Assembly (NCBI RefSeq): GCF_003337715.1
Contig: NZ_QPIX01000010.1
Location: 1 to 64,000 of the forward strand
Length of the DNA stretch: 64,000 nucleotides
From: Ciceribacter lividus
GTDB lineage: Bacteria; Pseudomonadota; Alphaproteobacteria; Rhizobiales; Rhizobiaceae
Direction: 5' to 3'
In this document: positions 26,109-35,893 of the stretch, piece after piece
Position numbering within the stretch: position 1 is the stretch's first letter
Layout of the letters: the number at the start of each line of letters is the position of its first letter
The notes under the pieces: generated by a model
Database searches by the model: none
Told to the model about the DNA's origin: nothing
What the model saw: the letters and a program-made list of their open reading frames with translations, nothing else
Program-made: the position numbers and the translations under genes

Positions 26109-27035
26109 ATGTCGTTCTTTCCCGGAATCGATCCAGCCGCCGGCGACGCACCGGCCTGCGACGCCATCGAGCACCTGATCATTCCGCGCACCAGCGACAT
26201 CGGCGGGCTGGCCGTGCGCCGCGCCTTGCCGACGGCGAAGCGCCGTCTGGTTGGGCCCTTCATCTTCTTCGACCGCATGGGTCCCGCGGTGCTGAAAGCC
26301 GGCGAGGCGCTCGACGTCTGCCCGCATCCGCATATCGGCCTCTCCACCGTCACCTATCTCTTCGACGGCGAGATCAAGCACCGCGACAGCCTCGGGACGA
26401 CGCTCGTCATCCGTCCCGGCGACGTCAACCTGATGACCGCAGGCCGCGGCATTGTCCACTCCGAACGCACGCCGGAGAACCTCCGCGGCAGTCCGCTCTC
26501 GATCTCCGGCCTGCAAACCTGGATCGCTCTTCCCGACGAGAAGGAGGAGATCGATCCCGCCTTCGCCCATACGGGGCGTGACGCGATGCCGGTCTTCGAC
26601 GACCGCGGCGCCAGCGGGCGGGTGGTGATCGGCAGTCTTTCCGGCATGACCTCGCCGGTCGGGGTCTTCTCCGACACGCTTTATGTCGACCTGGCGCTCG
26701 TGCCCGGCGCCAGCTTCCCCTTCGACGCCGGCCACGAGGAGCGCGCCGCCTACGTCCTTTCCGGCGAGGTCGAGATCGCCGGGGATCGCTTCGGCGCCGA
26801 CCAGTTGCTGGTTTTCCGCCCCGGCGACGCGATCACGCTGAAGGGTGGTGTCGAAGGCTGCCATGTCATGCTTTTCGGTGGCGCGGCGCTTGCCTCCCCG
26901 CGCCACGTCTGGTGGAACTTCGTTTCCTCATCGAAGGAACGCATCGAGAAGGCCAAGGAGGAATGGCGCACCGGCAGATTCGACATCGTTCCCGGTGACG
27001 AAGACGAGTTTGTCCCTTTGCCCGAAGGCCGTTAA
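26109..27035 (+). CDS. Pirin family protein
   Basis: A bicupin pirin of 308 residues. The N-terminal cupin contains the iron-binding residues in VCPHPHIGLSTVTYLFDGEIKHRDSLG and the GRGIVHSE motif; the C-terminal cupin includes HEERAAYVLSGEVEIAGDRF. Pirins are iron-containing and some have quercetinase activity; the role here is unknown. ATG 26109 begins the family; an upstream in-frame extension crosses the phoX promoter and is rejected. It precedes dxs by 113 bases. Confidence 0.88.
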   Translation: MSFFPGIDPAAGDAPACDAIEHLIIPRTSDIGGLAVRRALPTAKRRLVGPFIFFDRMGPAVLKAGEALDVCPHPHIGLSTVTYLFDGEIKHRDSLGTTLVIRPGDVNLMTAGRGIVHSERTPENLRGSPLSISGLQTWIALPDEKEEIDPAFAHTGRDAMPVFDDRGASGRVVIGSLSGMTSPVGVFSDTLYVDLALVPGASFPFDAGHEERAAYVLSGEVEIAGDRFGADQLLVFRPGDAITLKGGVEGCHVMLFGGAALASPRHVWWNFVSSSKERIEKAKEEWRTGRFDIVPGDEDEFVPLPEGR

Positions 27036-27148
27036 CTTCTATATAAGAAAGGCATGGGCTGTTCTGCGGCATTGCCGGGCCGGACATTTCGGCTTCGGGC
27101 GCAGAACCCTTGAGAACCGACGACATAAGAAGAATGAGGCCTGAGCCC

Positions 27149-29068
27149 GTGACATTGCTGCCCGAGACCCCCTTGCTCGACAAGGTGAAGCTGCCTGCGG
27201 ATCTGCGTGAACTGGATGACCGCGACCTGCCGCAGCTCGCCCGCGAAGTCCGGGATGAGATGATCGATGCGGTGTCGCGGACCGGTGGGCATCTGGGCGC
27301 GGGCCTCGGCGTCGTCGAACTGACGATTGCGATCCACAAGGTCTTCAACACGCCGCACGACCGGCTGATCTTCGACGTCGGGCACCAGTGCTATCCCCAC
27401 AAGATCCTCACCGGCCGGCGCGACCGCATCCGCACGCTGCGGCAGGAGGGCGGCCTTTCCGGCTTCACCCGCCGTGCCGAGAGCGAATACGACCCCTTCG
27501 GTGCCGCGCATTCTTCGACCTCGATTTCCGCCGGCCTCGGCATGGCGGTCGCCGCCGAACTCAGCCATACGGAGCGCAACGTCATCGCGGTGATCGGCGA
27601 CGGCGCGATGTCGGCCGGCATGGCCTACGAGGCGCTCAACAATGCCGGAGCGCTGGACGCCCGGCTGATCGTCATCCTGAACGACAACGACATGTCGATC
27701 GCGCCGCCGACGGGCGCCATGAGCGCCTATCTGGCGCGGCTCGCCTCCGGCCGCACCTATATGGGTTTCCGCGATTTCGGAAAGAAACTGACCGCCTATC
27801 TCGGCAAGAGCATCGACCGGGCGATCACCCGCGCAGTCGAGCACGCCCGCGGCTACGTGACCGGCGGCACCATGTTCGAGGAGATGGGCTTCTACCACAT
27901 CGGCCCGATCGACGGGCACTCCTTCGACCACCTGTTGCCGGTGCTGCGCAACGTCCGCGACAATGGCAAGGGTCCGGTACTGATCCATGTCGTGACCCAG
28001 AAGGGCAAGGGTTACGCCCCGGCGGAGGCCGCTGCCGACAAATATCACGGCGTCAACAAGTTCGACGTCATCACCGGCACGCAGGCGAAGGCGAAGCCGA
28101 ACGCACCGAGCTATACCGCCGTCTTCGGCGAGACGCTGGTGCAGGAAGCGGCCCTCGACGAGAAGATCGTCGGCATCACCGCGGCCATGCCCTCCGGCAC
28201 CGGAATCGACAAGTTGCAGGAGGCGTTTCCGCACCGCACCTTCGATGTCGGCATCGCCGAGCAGCACGCCGTCACCTTCGCGGCGGGTCTTGCGGCGGAA
28301 GGCTACAAGCCCTTCTGCGCGATCTATTCCACCTTCCTGCAGCGCGCCTACGACCAGGTCGTTCATGACGTCGCGATCCAGGGGCTGCCGGTGCGCTTCC
28401 CGATCGATCGCGCCGGCCTCGTCGGCGCCGACGGGCCGACCCATGCCGGCTCCTTCGATACCGGTTTCCTCGCCTCGTTGCCCGGTTTCGTGGTGATGGC
28501 TGCGGCCGACGAGGCGGAGCTGAAGCACATGGTGCGCACGGCCGCGGCTTACGACGAGGGCCCAATCTCCTTCCGCTATCCGCGCGGCGAGGGTGTGGGC
28601 GTGCAACTGCCGGAACGTGGTTCCGTTCTCGAAATCGGCAGGGGCCGGATCGTCAAGGAAGGCACCAAGATCGCCCTTCTCTCATTCGGCACGCGGCTTG
28701 CGGAATGTCTGCTGGCGGCGGAAGACCTCGATGCCGCCGGACTTCCGACGACAGTGGCCGACGCCCGCTTCGCCAAACCGCTCGACCACGACCTCATCCG
28801 CAGGCTCGCCCGCGAGCATGCGGTGCTGGTGACCGTCGAGGAAGGCGCCGTCGGCGGCTTCGGCAGCCAGGTCATGCACTTCCTTTCGGGCGAGGGCCTG
28901 CTCGACCACGGGCTCAAGATCCGCTCCCTCGCGCTCCCCGATATCTGGATGGAGCAGGGCAAGCCCGAGGCGATGTATGCGAAGGCGGGCCTCGACAGCC
29001 GCGGCATCGTCGAGACGGTGTTCCGCGCGCTCGGCCAGAAGGGTTTCGGCGTGAACGCTGCGGGCTGA
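27149..29068 (+). CDS. dxs: 1-deoxy-D-xylulose-5-phosphate synthase
   Basis: DXS of 639 residues that condenses pyruvate and glyceraldehyde 3-phosphate with thiamine diphosphate, the first step of the MEP isoprenoid pathway. Seen are [39 protein letters not shown], the thiamine-binding [18 protein letters not shown] motif, [28 protein letters not shown] and [16 protein letters not shown] 27149 ([13 protein letters not shown]) has GAGG 9 bases upstream and matches rhizobial homologues; ATG 27134 is an alternative that adds five residues. Confidence 0.96.
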   Translation: MTLLPETPLLDKVKLPADLRELDDRDLPQLAREVRDEMIDAVSRTGGHLGAGLGVVELTIAIHKVFNTPHDRLIFDVGHQCYPHKILTGRRDRIRTLRQEGGLSGFTRRAESEYDPFGAAHSSTSISAGLGMAVAAELSHTERNVIAVIGDGAMSAGMAYEALNNAGALDARLIVILNDNDMSIAPPTGAMSAYLARLASGRTYMGFRDFGKKLTAYLGKSIDRAITRAVEHARGYVTGGTMFEEMGFYHIGPIDGHSFDHLLPVLRNVRDNGKGPVLIHVVTQKGKGYAPAEAAADKYHGVNKFDVITGTQAKAKPNAPSYTAVFGETLVQEAALDEKIVGITAAMPSGTGIDKLQEAFPHRTFDVGIAEQHAVTFAAGLAAEGYKPFCAIYSTFLQRAYDQVVHDVAIQGLPVRFPIDRAGLVGADGPTHAGSFDTGFLASLPGFVVMAAADEAELKHMVRTAAAYDEGPISFRYPRGEGVGVQLPERGSVLEIGRGRIVKEGTKIALLSFGTRLAECLLAAEDLDAAGLPTTVADARFAKPLDHDLIRRLAREHAVLVTVEEGAVGGFGSQVMHFLSGEGLLDHGLKIRSLALPDIWMEQGKPEAMYAKAGLDSRGIVETVFRALGQKGFGVNAAG

Positions 29069-29095
29069 CCCCGGCGACTTGGTTCACACTCTAAA

Positions 29096-29133
29096 GAAAA
29101 GGCCCGGATCGCGGTGGCGGTCCGGGCCTCTTT
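29096..29133. terminator. Bidirectional terminator between dxs and a chemoreceptor
   Basis: AGGCCCGGA (29100-29108) and TCCGGGCCT (29121-29129) form a 9-bp stem. T-rich tails follow on both strands (CTTTC on plus; TTTTC on minus), serving the convergent dxs and chemoreceptor genes. Confidence 0.8.
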
Positions 29134-29152
29134 CATGTCTGCGTGAAGACGG

Positions 29153-31126
29153 TCAGAACTCTGACCACTCCTGCTTGACGGCGGCCTGGGACGAGCCTCC
29201 GCCGAAGGCTCCGGCGACGCGGTTCGCGAGCGCCCGGGCCGGCGATGCGGCAGGACCGCTGCTTTCCGTTGCCGCCTGAGGTGCCGGACGGCGACCGGCC
29301 GGCCGTGACGCGGGAGCGGCGGTGCGGGCGGCGGCGCCCGTTTCGGCGAGCGTGAACTGCGCAAGCAGGCTGTTCAGCGAGGCGGCTTCCGTTGCGAGCG
29401 AGTGGCTGGCGGCGGTCTGCTGCTCGACCATGGCGGCATTCTGCTGCGTGCCCTGGTCCATCAGGTTGACGGCGGTGTTGATCTCCTGCAAGCCGGTCGC
29501 CTGCTCGCGGCTCGCGGTGACGATCGCCGCGACATGCTGGCTGATGTCCTCGACGGCGGAGACGATCTTTTCCAGTTCCGAGCCGGTCTCGCCGACCAGC
29601 GCGACGCCGGTGCCGACATGGGCGCTCGAGGTGGAGATCAGCGACTTGATCTCCTTTGCCGCATTGGCCGAGCGCTGGGCGAGCTCGCGCACTTCCTGGG
29701 CGACCACGGCAAAGCCCTTGCCGGCGTCGCCGGCGCGTGCCGCCTCGACGCCTGCATTGAGCGCCAGGAGGTTGGTCTGGAAGGCGATGTCCTCGATGAC
29801 GCCGATGATGTTGCCGATCTCGCCGGAAGACTTCTCGATCTCGTTCATCGCCGCAACCGCGTTGCGGACGACTGTGCCGGAACGCTCAGCACCGCTGCGG
29901 GTGCGGGCGACGAGTTCGCCGGCGTTTTCCGCGCGCATGGCGGTATCCTTGACGGTGGTTGTCACCTGTTCGAGGGCGGCTGCGGTCTCCTCGACCGAGG
30001 CGGCCTGCTGTTCGGTGCGCTTGGCGAGATCGTCGGCGGCGGCACGGATTTCTGCTGCACCCGCATTGATCGCCGCGGCATTGTCACCGACCGAGCGGAG
30101 CGCACCCTGGAGCTTTTCGAGCGAGTCGTTGAAATCGACGCGCAGCGGATCGAGCCGTGACGCGAACTCGCTGCGGATCCGGTAGGCGACGTTGCCTTCG
30201 GAGAGTGCGGTGAGGCCGGCAGCGAGCTTGTCCATCGCAAAGGCGATTTCTTCGGCTTCGCGGGCCTTTTCGATTTCCGCGGCGCGGCGTTCCTCTTCCG
30301 AGCGCAGGCGCATCGCCTCGGTCTCGCCGGAAAGGCGCAGCTTCTCGACGGCGGCGTCCTTGAAGACGACGACGGCCTTCGCCATCTGGCCGACCTCGTC
30401 GCCGCGGTCGAGTGCGGGGACCGCGATATCGTGGTCGCCCTCAGCGAGCCGCGTCATCGCGGCGGTCATGCCGACGATCGGGGTGACGATCGAGCGGGCG
30501 AGCAGCCAGATCAGTGCGACGGCCATGCCGCCGGCGACAACGCTGCCGAGGACCAGCGCCATCTGGATGTCGCTGTGGGCGCCGGCCTGTTCGGCCCGCT
30601 TCGCCTCCAGCATCGCGACGACCTGCTGCTTGATGCTGGCGGCGGCCTCGCGGAAGGCGTCGAGCTGCCCCTTGGAGGCATTGCGGCCGATCTCGATGAT
30701 CTCGGCAATCGGCGCCTCGGTGTTCTTGCGGGCGGCGAGCTGCGGCTCGGTCAACTGGGTATGGAAGACGTCGGCGGCCTTCTTCATCGCATCGAGCGAC
30801 GCGACCAGCGCCGGGTCTCCTGCGGCGAGGGTCTCGGCGTCGGCGATCGACTTCAGCATGCGTTCGCGATGCGTGAAGACGTCGTTGTAGGTGCTCTCGC
30901 TGCGGAACAGCAGGTAGCCACGCTGGTTCACCGCCTGCTCCAGCATGGATTCCAGCGCGGTGTCGACGGCGGCGAGGATCTGTTCGGCGCGCTCCTGCTC
31001 CTGGGAGGCGAGCTTGGCGTGCCAGGCCTGCAGGAAGACGATGGCGGAGGCGACGAAGCATCCGGCCATGATCGCCATGAACGTCACGATCAGTTTTTTG
31101 CTCAGCGACAAGTTCTTGATGGACAT
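29153..31126 (-). CDS. Methyl-accepting chemotaxis protein with CHASE3-type sensor
   Basis: Chemoreceptor of 657 residues: membrane helix (LIVTFMAIMAGCFVASAIVFL), a helical periplasmic domain of CHASE3 type (AVDTALESMLEQAVNQRGYLLFRSESTYN), a second membrane helix, HAMP, and the signalling hairpin with DIAFQTNLLALNAGVEAARAGD. The C-terminus ends in EWSEF, a xWxxF pentapeptide of the kind that tethers CheR and CheB. The ATG at 31126 starts MSIKNLSLSKKL just before the membrane helix. Longer in-frame readings exist but begin with non-family sequence. Confidence 0.92.
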   Translation of the reverse strand: MSIKNLSLSKKLIVTFMAIMAGCFVASAIVFLQAWHAKLASQEQERAEQILAAVDTALESMLEQAVNQRGYLLFRSESTYNDVFTHRERMLKSIADAETLAAGDPALVASLDAMKKAADVFHTQLTEPQLAARKNTEAPIAEIIEIGRNASKGQLDAFREAAASIKQQVVAMLEAKRAEQAGAHSDIQMALVLGSVVAGGMAVALIWLLARSIVTPIVGMTAAMTRLAEGDHDIAVPALDRGDEVGQMAKAVVVFKDAAVEKLRLSGETEAMRLRSEEERRAAEIEKAREAEEIAFAMDKLAAGLTALSEGNVAYRIRSEFASRLDPLRVDFNDSLEKLQGALRSVGDNAAAINAGAAEIRAAADDLAKRTEQQAASVEETAAALEQVTTTVKDTAMRAENAGELVARTRSGAERSGTVVRNAVAAMNEIEKSSGEIGNIIGVIEDIAFQTNLLALNAGVEAARAGDAGKGFAVVAQEVRELAQRSANAAKEIKSLISTSSAHVGTGVALVGETGSELEKIVSAVEDISQHVAAIVTASREQATGLQEINTAVNLMDQGTQQNAAMVEQQTAASHSLATEAASLNSLLAQFTLAETGAAARTAAPASRPAGRRPAPQAATESSGPAASPARALANRVAGAFGGGSSQAAVKQEWSEF

Positions 31127-31274
31127 GCCAAAGGATCTTTCACGCTCGAATGTCGGTCGATGGGCGCACGGCCCGGCCGAACCGGCTTTGCGGGAGGGCA
31201 TGATCTGGCCTTCGCCAGCGCAGCCGTCATGGCGCGCGTCAGACAGGGGCGGAACCGACGATCGGCTCACCCTG

Positions 31275-31300
31275 TAACGGATTACCCTTACAATCCGTTA
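31275..31300. other. 9-bp inverted repeat between DUF4424 and chemoreceptor genes
   Basis: TAACGGATT (31275-31283) and AATCCGTTA (31292-31300) are perfect 9-base arms with an 8-base loop. It could terminate the DUF4424 gene or serve as an operator 150 bases upstream of the chemoreceptor. It has no T-tract. Confidence 0.4.
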
Positions 31301-31349
31301 GCGACCGCTGATGAAATTGACGGAACCGAAATCCAGCGCGAAAAAAGAG

Positions 31350-32348
31350 CTATTCGGAAGGCACCAGCAGCAGAAAATCGAGGTCCTTCTGTGGATAGAA
31401 GTCCTCGGCCGTCATCTCGAATGTCGTCGGGCCGACCTTCTTGACGCCTTCGCCGCAGAAGCTGATGTAATTCTTCGGACTTCCCTTGTCGACGGTCAGC
31501 TTGAAGTGCTTGATCGCGCCGCCCCAGTTCGCCCCGGTGGTGAGCACGTAGGAGACCCAGCTTTCCATGTAGTAGGGCCCGGACTGGTCGCTTGCCGCCC
31601 TCTCGAGCTTGGTCGCGGTCTTCACGAAACCGTCGTCCATGCAGTACTTCTTGACGTACTCGTCGTAGCTGTAGCCCGGCTTTCCCTCCTGGATGAAGGA
31701 GAGGCCGGCGGTGCCGCCGACGCCCGGCTTGTATTCGTGATGGACGCGCACTTCCTTGCCTGCCGGGAAGGTCGTCTTCCACCAGTAGGCCGATTTCAGC
31801 GTCCAGAGCGGCATCGGGTGATGCTCCCAGCCCTTTCCGGCGTCGTAGGCGTCATCGAAGATGAGGCCGCGCGCCGTCCAGTCGGAGAGCACCTCCGGCG
31901 GAAGTTTTTCGAGCGCCGCATAGGTCGCGTCGCTGAAGGGCAGGAGGGGGATGCCGCGGGCGGTTACCTCGTCCGTCATGTCGAGCCCGGTCGCATAGAC
32001 GCGCTGCTGCAGGTCGGGCGTGATCTCCTCGCCGTCTTGCGTCACCGTGAAGCCGAGGAAGTTGTCGGACTGGGCGTCACCGATTGCGACGTTTGCGTCC
32101 GGCCCCGCCGTCAGGTCCGGCATCGGGAAAGCGACGTAGGATTCGACGTCCTTGTCGGAGCCGTTGCGGAATACGTAGTCGACGGTGACCTTTTCCGGCG
32201 AAATGAAGAGGTCTTCGCTCTCCATCGAGACGTCGGTCGTCTGGACGTAGACGAGGCCGCCGGCCTTGAGTTCGGCCATCGTGTCGTTGGCAACGGCCGC
32301 CGGTGCGGCGGCGACGCTGGAAAGGAGAACCAGGAGAGCTTTCTTCAT
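31350..32348 (-). CDS. DUF4424 family exported protein
   Basis: A 332-residue protein with a signal peptide (KKALLVLLSSVAAAPAAVA) and a mature domain of DUF4424 type: NDTMAELKAGGLVYVQTTDVSMESEDLFIS, DYVFRNGSDKDVESYVAFPMPDL, then HHEYKPGVGGTAGLSF and a C-terminal region with KYCMDDGF. DUF4424 proteins are beta-rich, exported and of unknown function. A -10/-35 pair was not resolved upstream. It stands alone, divergent from the tlyA operon. Confidence 0.85.
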   Translation of the reverse strand: MKKALLVLLSSVAAAPAAVANDTMAELKAGGLVYVQTTDVSMESEDLFISPEKVTVDYVFRNGSDKDVESYVAFPMPDLTAGPDANVAIGDAQSDNFLGFTVTQDGEEITPDLQQRVYATGLDMTDEVTARGIPLLPFSDATYAALEKLPPEVLSDWTARGLIFDDAYDAGKGWEHHPMPLWTLKSAYWWKTTFPAGKEVRVHHEYKPGVGGTAGLSFIQEGKPGYSYDEYVKKYCMDDGFVKTATKLERAASDQSGPYYMESWVSYVLTTGANWGGAIKHFKLTVDKGSPKNYISFCGEGVKKVGPTTFEMTAEDFYPQKDLDFLLLVPSE

Positions 32349-32511
32349 CGCGAGAATCCTTCTGCCGCGTGCTGGCTACAGTTAGCGGCGAATGCGAAGG
32401 AGCGTCAATCGTCCGCAAAGTCACACCAGAAATGGCCCCTCGGCGGCAGCCGGGATACGGAACGGAACAAAAGGCTTGCCACGGCCTCCTTTGCGGGTCA
32501 TGGACAGCCGC

Positions 32512-33261
32512 ATGACCAAAGCCGATGAACAACGCCTCGACCAGTTGCTGGTCGCCCTAAATCTCGTCGCCAGCCGCTCGCGGGCGCGCGATGCGGTCCA
32601 GCGCGGCACCGTGAAGGTCGACGGCAAGGTCGTGACCAAGCCGAGCCTGACCTTCTCTTCCGAGGTGGCGATCGAGATCGACGACCCGGCGCAGGACTAT
32701 GTCTCGCGCGCTGCCCTGAAGCTCGTGGCCGGTCTCGACCACTTCGGCCTCGATCCGTCCGGGCAGGAATGCCTCGATGTCGGCGCCTCCACCGGCGGCT
32801 TCACCGAGGTGTTGTTGAAGCGCGGCGCCGCCCACGTGACGGCGATCGACGTCGGCCATGACCAGATGCATCCCCGCGTCGCCGCCGATCCCCGTGTCAC
32901 CAACATCGAGGGGCTCAACGCCCGCTATCTCGAGAGCGAGGATATCGGCGACCGGCCGATTTCCTTCGTCGTTTCGGACGTCTCCTTCATCTCGCTGAAG
33001 CTCGCCCTGGCGCCGGCGCTCGACATGGCGGAACCGGACAGCCGTTGCCTGCTGCTGGTCAAGCCGCAATTCGAGGCCGGGCGCGAGGCGATCAGCAAGG
33101 CGGGCCTCTTGAAGGACCCGGCTTCGGCGCCGGCGGTCGCAGCCGAACTCGAGCGCTGGCTCGTCGAAGACATGGGCTGGCAGAGCCTCGGCCTCATTTC
33201 CTCTCCGATCGCCGGCGGCGACGGCAACCAGGAATTCCTCCTCGCAGGACGCAAACCATGA
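32512..33261 (+). CDS. tlyA: TlyA family rRNA 2'-O-methyltransferase
   Basis: A 249-residue TlyA/haemolysin-A type enzyme that methylates ribose of rRNA cytidines. An N-terminal S4 RNA-binding domain (RLDQLLVALNLVASRSRARDAVQRGTVKVDGKV) is followed by an FtsJ-type methyltransferase with SAM motif CLDVGASTGGFTEVLLKRGA, FVVSDVSFISLKLAL and LLLVKPQFEAGREAISKAG. ATG 32512 is chosen; an ATG at 32500 would add four residues. The stop overlaps the next start (ATGA), so the two RNA methyltransferases are coupled. Confidence 0.93.
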   Translation: MTKADEQRLDQLLVALNLVASRSRARDAVQRGTVKVDGKVVTKPSLTFSSEVAIEIDDPAQDYVSRAALKLVAGLDHFGLDPSGQECLDVGASTGGFTEVLLKRGAAHVTAIDVGHDQMHPRVAADPRVTNIEGLNARYLESEDIGDRPISFVVSDVSFISLKLALAPALDMAEPDSRCLLLVKPQFEAGREAISKAGLLKDPASAPAVAAELERWLVEDMGWQSLGLISSPIAGGDGNQEFLLAGRKP

Positions 33262-34508
33262 GCACCGAAACCGTCACCATCACCAGCCTCGGCGCCCAGG
33301 GCGACGGCATTGCTCACGGCCCCGCCGGTCCGATCTACGTCCCCTTCGCGCTGCCCGGCGAGACCGTCGCGATCGCCCGCGTGAAGAACCACGGCACGGT
33401 GATGTCGACGAGCGTCGCCTCGCCCGACCGCATCCAGCCCGCCTGCCGGCACTTCGGGCCGGAAGGCGTGGGCGGCAGCTGCGGTGGCTGTTCGCTGCAG
33501 CACCTCGCGCGTCCGGCCTATGGCGCCTTCAAGCGCTCGCTGGTGATCGCGGCGCTGAAGTCGAAGGGTCTGGAGCCGGAGGTCGGTTCGCTGGTGGAGG
33601 CGGAGGCCGGTCAACGCCGGCGCGTCGTCTTCGCCGCCCGTCGCACGGAAAAGGGCCTGCTCGTCGGCTTCAACCAGGCCGAAAGCCATCACATCGTGCC
33701 GATCGAGGAATGTCCCGTCATCTCGGCCGGCATTTTCGCGCGGCTGGAAGCGGTGCGGACGATCGGCTTTGCCGCCGCCGGCGCGGATGCCTTCCGCATC
33801 ACGGTGATCGAGAGCCTCACCGGCCTCGACATCGCGATCGACGGCGTCAAACAGCTCTCAGACCGCCAGCGCCGCGACGTGACGGAGGCCGCGTTGAAGC
33901 TTCGCGGCATCGCGCGTGTCTCGGCAAACGGTGAAATCGTGATCGAGCCGCAGAAGCCGCTTCTCGATTTCGCCGGCGTCAGGGTTTCCCCGCCGCCCGG
34001 CGCCTTCACCCAGGCGACGATTGCCGCCGAAGAGGCGATGGCGAAGCTTGCGCTCGACTATGTCGGCAAGGCGAAGCGCGTCGCCGACATGTTCGCCGGC
34101 ATCGGCACCTTCGCGCTGCGGCTCGCGCGCGCCGCCCAGGTGCACGCCGTCGAATCCGACGAAAAGGCGCTGAAGGCACTCGATCACGCCGCCCGCAACA
34201 CGCAGGGGCTGAAGCCCGTTTCGGTGGAGAGGCGCGACCTCTTCCGCCGGCCGCTGATGGCGCAGGAGATGAAGACCTTCGACGCGGTCGTCTTCGATCC
34301 GCCGCGGGCCGGCGCCGAGGCGCAGTGTCGCGAGCTTGCCCGCTCGGCGGTGAAGAAGGTGGTGGCGGTGAGCTGCAATCCGCTGTCGCTCGCCCGTGAC
34401 CTCGCAATCCTCGTCGACGGCGGCTATGCGATCACCGGCGTCACGCCGATCGACCAGTTCCTCTGGACGCCGCATGTCGAGGTTGTCGCGACCCTCGTCA
34501 GACGCTGA
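33258..34508 (+). CDS. Class I RNA methyltransferase of TrmA/RumA family
   Basis: A 416-residue uracil-5-methyltransferase-type protein. A TRAM domain at the N-terminus (VTITSLGAQGDGIAHGPAGPIYVPFALPGETV) is followed by an iron-sulfur Cys cluster (CRHFG...SCGGCSLQHL) and a SAM domain (VADMFAGIGTFALRLARAA, AVESDEKALKAL, FDAVVFDPPRAGAE). The catalytic Cys lies in VAVSCNPLSLARDL. It probably makes 5-methyluridine in 23S rRNA or tRNA; the exact target is not predictable. It is translationally coupled to tlyA. Confidence 0.9.
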   Translation: MSTETVTITSLGAQGDGIAHGPAGPIYVPFALPGETVAIARVKNHGTVMSTSVASPDRIQPACRHFGPEGVGGSCGGCSLQHLARPAYGAFKRSLVIAALKSKGLEPEVGSLVEAEAGQRRRVVFAARRTEKGLLVGFNQAESHHIVPIEECPVISAGIFARLEAVRTIGFAAAGADAFRITVIESLTGLDIAIDGVKQLSDRQRRDVTEAALKLRGIARVSANGEIVIEPQKPLLDFAGVRVSPPPGAFTQATIAAEEAMAKLALDYVGKAKRVADMFAGIGTFALRLARAAQVHAVESDEKALKALDHAARNTQGLKPVSVERRDLFRRPLMAQEMKTFDAVVFDPPRAGAEAQCRELARSAVKKVVAVSCNPLSLARDLAILVDGGYAITGVTPIDQFLWTPHVEVVATLVRR

Positions 34509-34515
34509 ACGCGCC

Positions 34516-34821
34516 TCAGTAGGCGTAGAGCGTACCGCTTCCGACCATGCCCGCACAGCGGCAGCGGCCGCCGACGCGGCCGGGTCTTGCGGGACACGAC
34601 CACTTGTCGTCGGTTTCGGCGCTCGCCGGCGGATCGATCACGCAGTAGAAGCGCTGCGGCCGCATTCCGGGCGGAGGCGCCGGCCTGTTCGACTCGCTGT
34701 TGATCGTCCCCGACCCGTTGTCCTGCACGAGGTGAAGCAGGCCGTCGCCGGTCGTGACCTGTCCCGGCAGGGCAGTTCCCGCCGTCAGAGCAAAGGCAAG
34801 GCACAGGATCATTGCACGCAT
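34516..34821 (-). CDS. Small secreted Cys-containing protein
   Basis: A 101-residue protein with signal peptide (RAMILCLAFALTAGTALPG) and a mature domain with four Cys (FYCVIDPP, KWSCP, GRCRCAG). A Pro/Gly-rich section (NRPAPPPGMRPQR) lies in the middle. The ATG at 34821 has GGAGG at 34831-34835, 9 bases upstream; an ATG three codons upstream touches the ribosome site. I do not recognise the family. It converges on the RNA methyltransferase gene (8 bases). Confidence 0.6.
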   Translation of the reverse strand: MRAMILCLAFALTAGTALPGQVTTGDGLLHLVQDNGSGTINSESNRPAPPPGMRPQRFYCVIDPPASAETDDKWSCPARPGRVGGRCRCAGMVGSGTLYAY

Positions 34822-34945
34822 CGGTCTCATCCTCCAGCTACAACGCTCGTTGTTTTAGCCGGCAGGAATTAAAGAAGCGCGAAGAGGCGGTTTTGTGATG
34901 GCGGACAGGGAGGCCGCGGCCTCGGACGGCGCCCGCCGACATTCT

Positions 34946-35707
34946 TCAGCTCTTTGCCTTCAGGAAGGCCTCGAAGGCGGCGCGTGCTTCGGCGCTCTTC
35001 AAGCGTTCGACGAAGAAGGCGAGTTCCTCTTCCATGCGCACGAACAGCTCGGCGCGGTCGCCGCGGATCAGGTCGCGGGCGATCCGCATCGCCTCCGGTG
35101 GCTTGGCGGCGATCGACGCGGCGAGCGTCAGCGTTTCCGCCTCGACCGCTTCCGGGGCGACGACCTTCCAGATCAGCCCTGCGGCGCGCGCCTCTTCAGC
35201 CGAAAAGCCTTCGCTGGCGGCGAGCATCGCGAAGGCGCGCTGGTGGCCCATCATCCGCGGGGCAAGCAGGCTCGATCCGGCTTCCGGAACGAGTGCGAGA
35301 TCGACGAACGGCGTCTTGAACAGGCTGCGGTCGGAGGCGATCGTCATGTCGCAATGCATCTGGATCGTCGTGCCGATGCCGATCGCCAGCCCGTCGACGC
35401 CGGAGACCACCGGCTTCGAGACGCTCCAGAGCGCCTTGAGAAAGCCGAAGGCAGCCGGTTCGCCGACGGCGCCGGCCATGGCGAAAGCAAGGAAGTCGGC
35501 CATGTCGTTGCCGGCGGAGAAGCAGCCTTCGGTGCCGAGGAAGGCCACGCAGCGGATCTCCGCATCGTCCTCGGCGGAGAGCAGGCCGTCCGTCATCTTC
35601 GCATACATCGCCTGGGTGATGGCGTTCTTCTTCTCCGGCCGGTTGAACCGGATCACCAGCACGCCCGGATAGGCTTCGGGGCGCTCGATCAGAATGAGGT
35701 CGGTCAT
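34946..35707 (-). CDS. Enoyl-CoA hydratase/isomerase family protein
   Basis: Crotonase-fold enzyme of 253 residues. The oxyanion-hole segments are seen as FNRPEKKNAITQAMYAKM and FSAGNDMADF, then KPVVSGVDGLAIGIGTTIQMHCDMTIAS and TPFVDLALVPEAGSSLLAPRMMGHQRAFAMLA, which contains a Glu in the catalytic area. It likely hydrates or isomerises an acyl-CoA in fatty-acid breakdown. The acyl-CoA dehydrogenase gene upstream on the same strand suggests a shared pathway. ATG 35707 precedes the conserved MTDLILIERP. Confidence 0.88.
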   Translation of the reverse strand: MTDLILIERPEAYPGVLVIRFNRPEKKNAITQAMYAKMTDGLLSAEDDAEIRCVAFLGTEGCFSAGNDMADFLAFAMAGAVGEPAAFGFLKALWSVSKPVVSGVDGLAIGIGTTIQMHCDMTIASDRSLFKTPFVDLALVPEAGSSLLAPRMMGHQRAFAMLAASEGFSAEEARAAGLIWKVVAPEAVEAETLTLAASIAAKPPEAMRIARDLIRGDRAELFVRMEEELAFFVERLKSAEARAAFEAFLKAKS

Positions 35708-35775
35708 CTGGGTTTTCCTAGTTGTGGCTCGGATGCTGAGCCAGGAAGAAAGTTCAGCCAAGAAATGCCCCCTCT

Positions 35776-35885
35776 GGCCTGCCGGCCATCCCCCCCACAA
35801 GGGGGAGAAAGTCGAGGCGAGCTTTCCGCATCCCTCAAACGGTAGCGGACGTTCAGCCCCTCCCCCTTGTGGGGAGGGGTTGCGG
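35776..35885. repeat. Rhizobial-type GC-rich palindromic intergenic repeats
   Basis: Between the hydratase and dehydrogenase genes three small palindromes are packed: TGGCC/GGCCA (35776-35789), CCCCC-ACAA-GGGGG (about 35792-35805), and CCCCTCCCC/GGGGAGGGG (35857-35865, 35871-35879). This mosaic of C-run/G-run hairpins recurs in rhizobial intergenic regions and resembles RIME-like elements. It may stabilise or punctuate the operon transcript. Confidence 0.6.
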
Positions 35886-35893
35886 AGGGGTCT

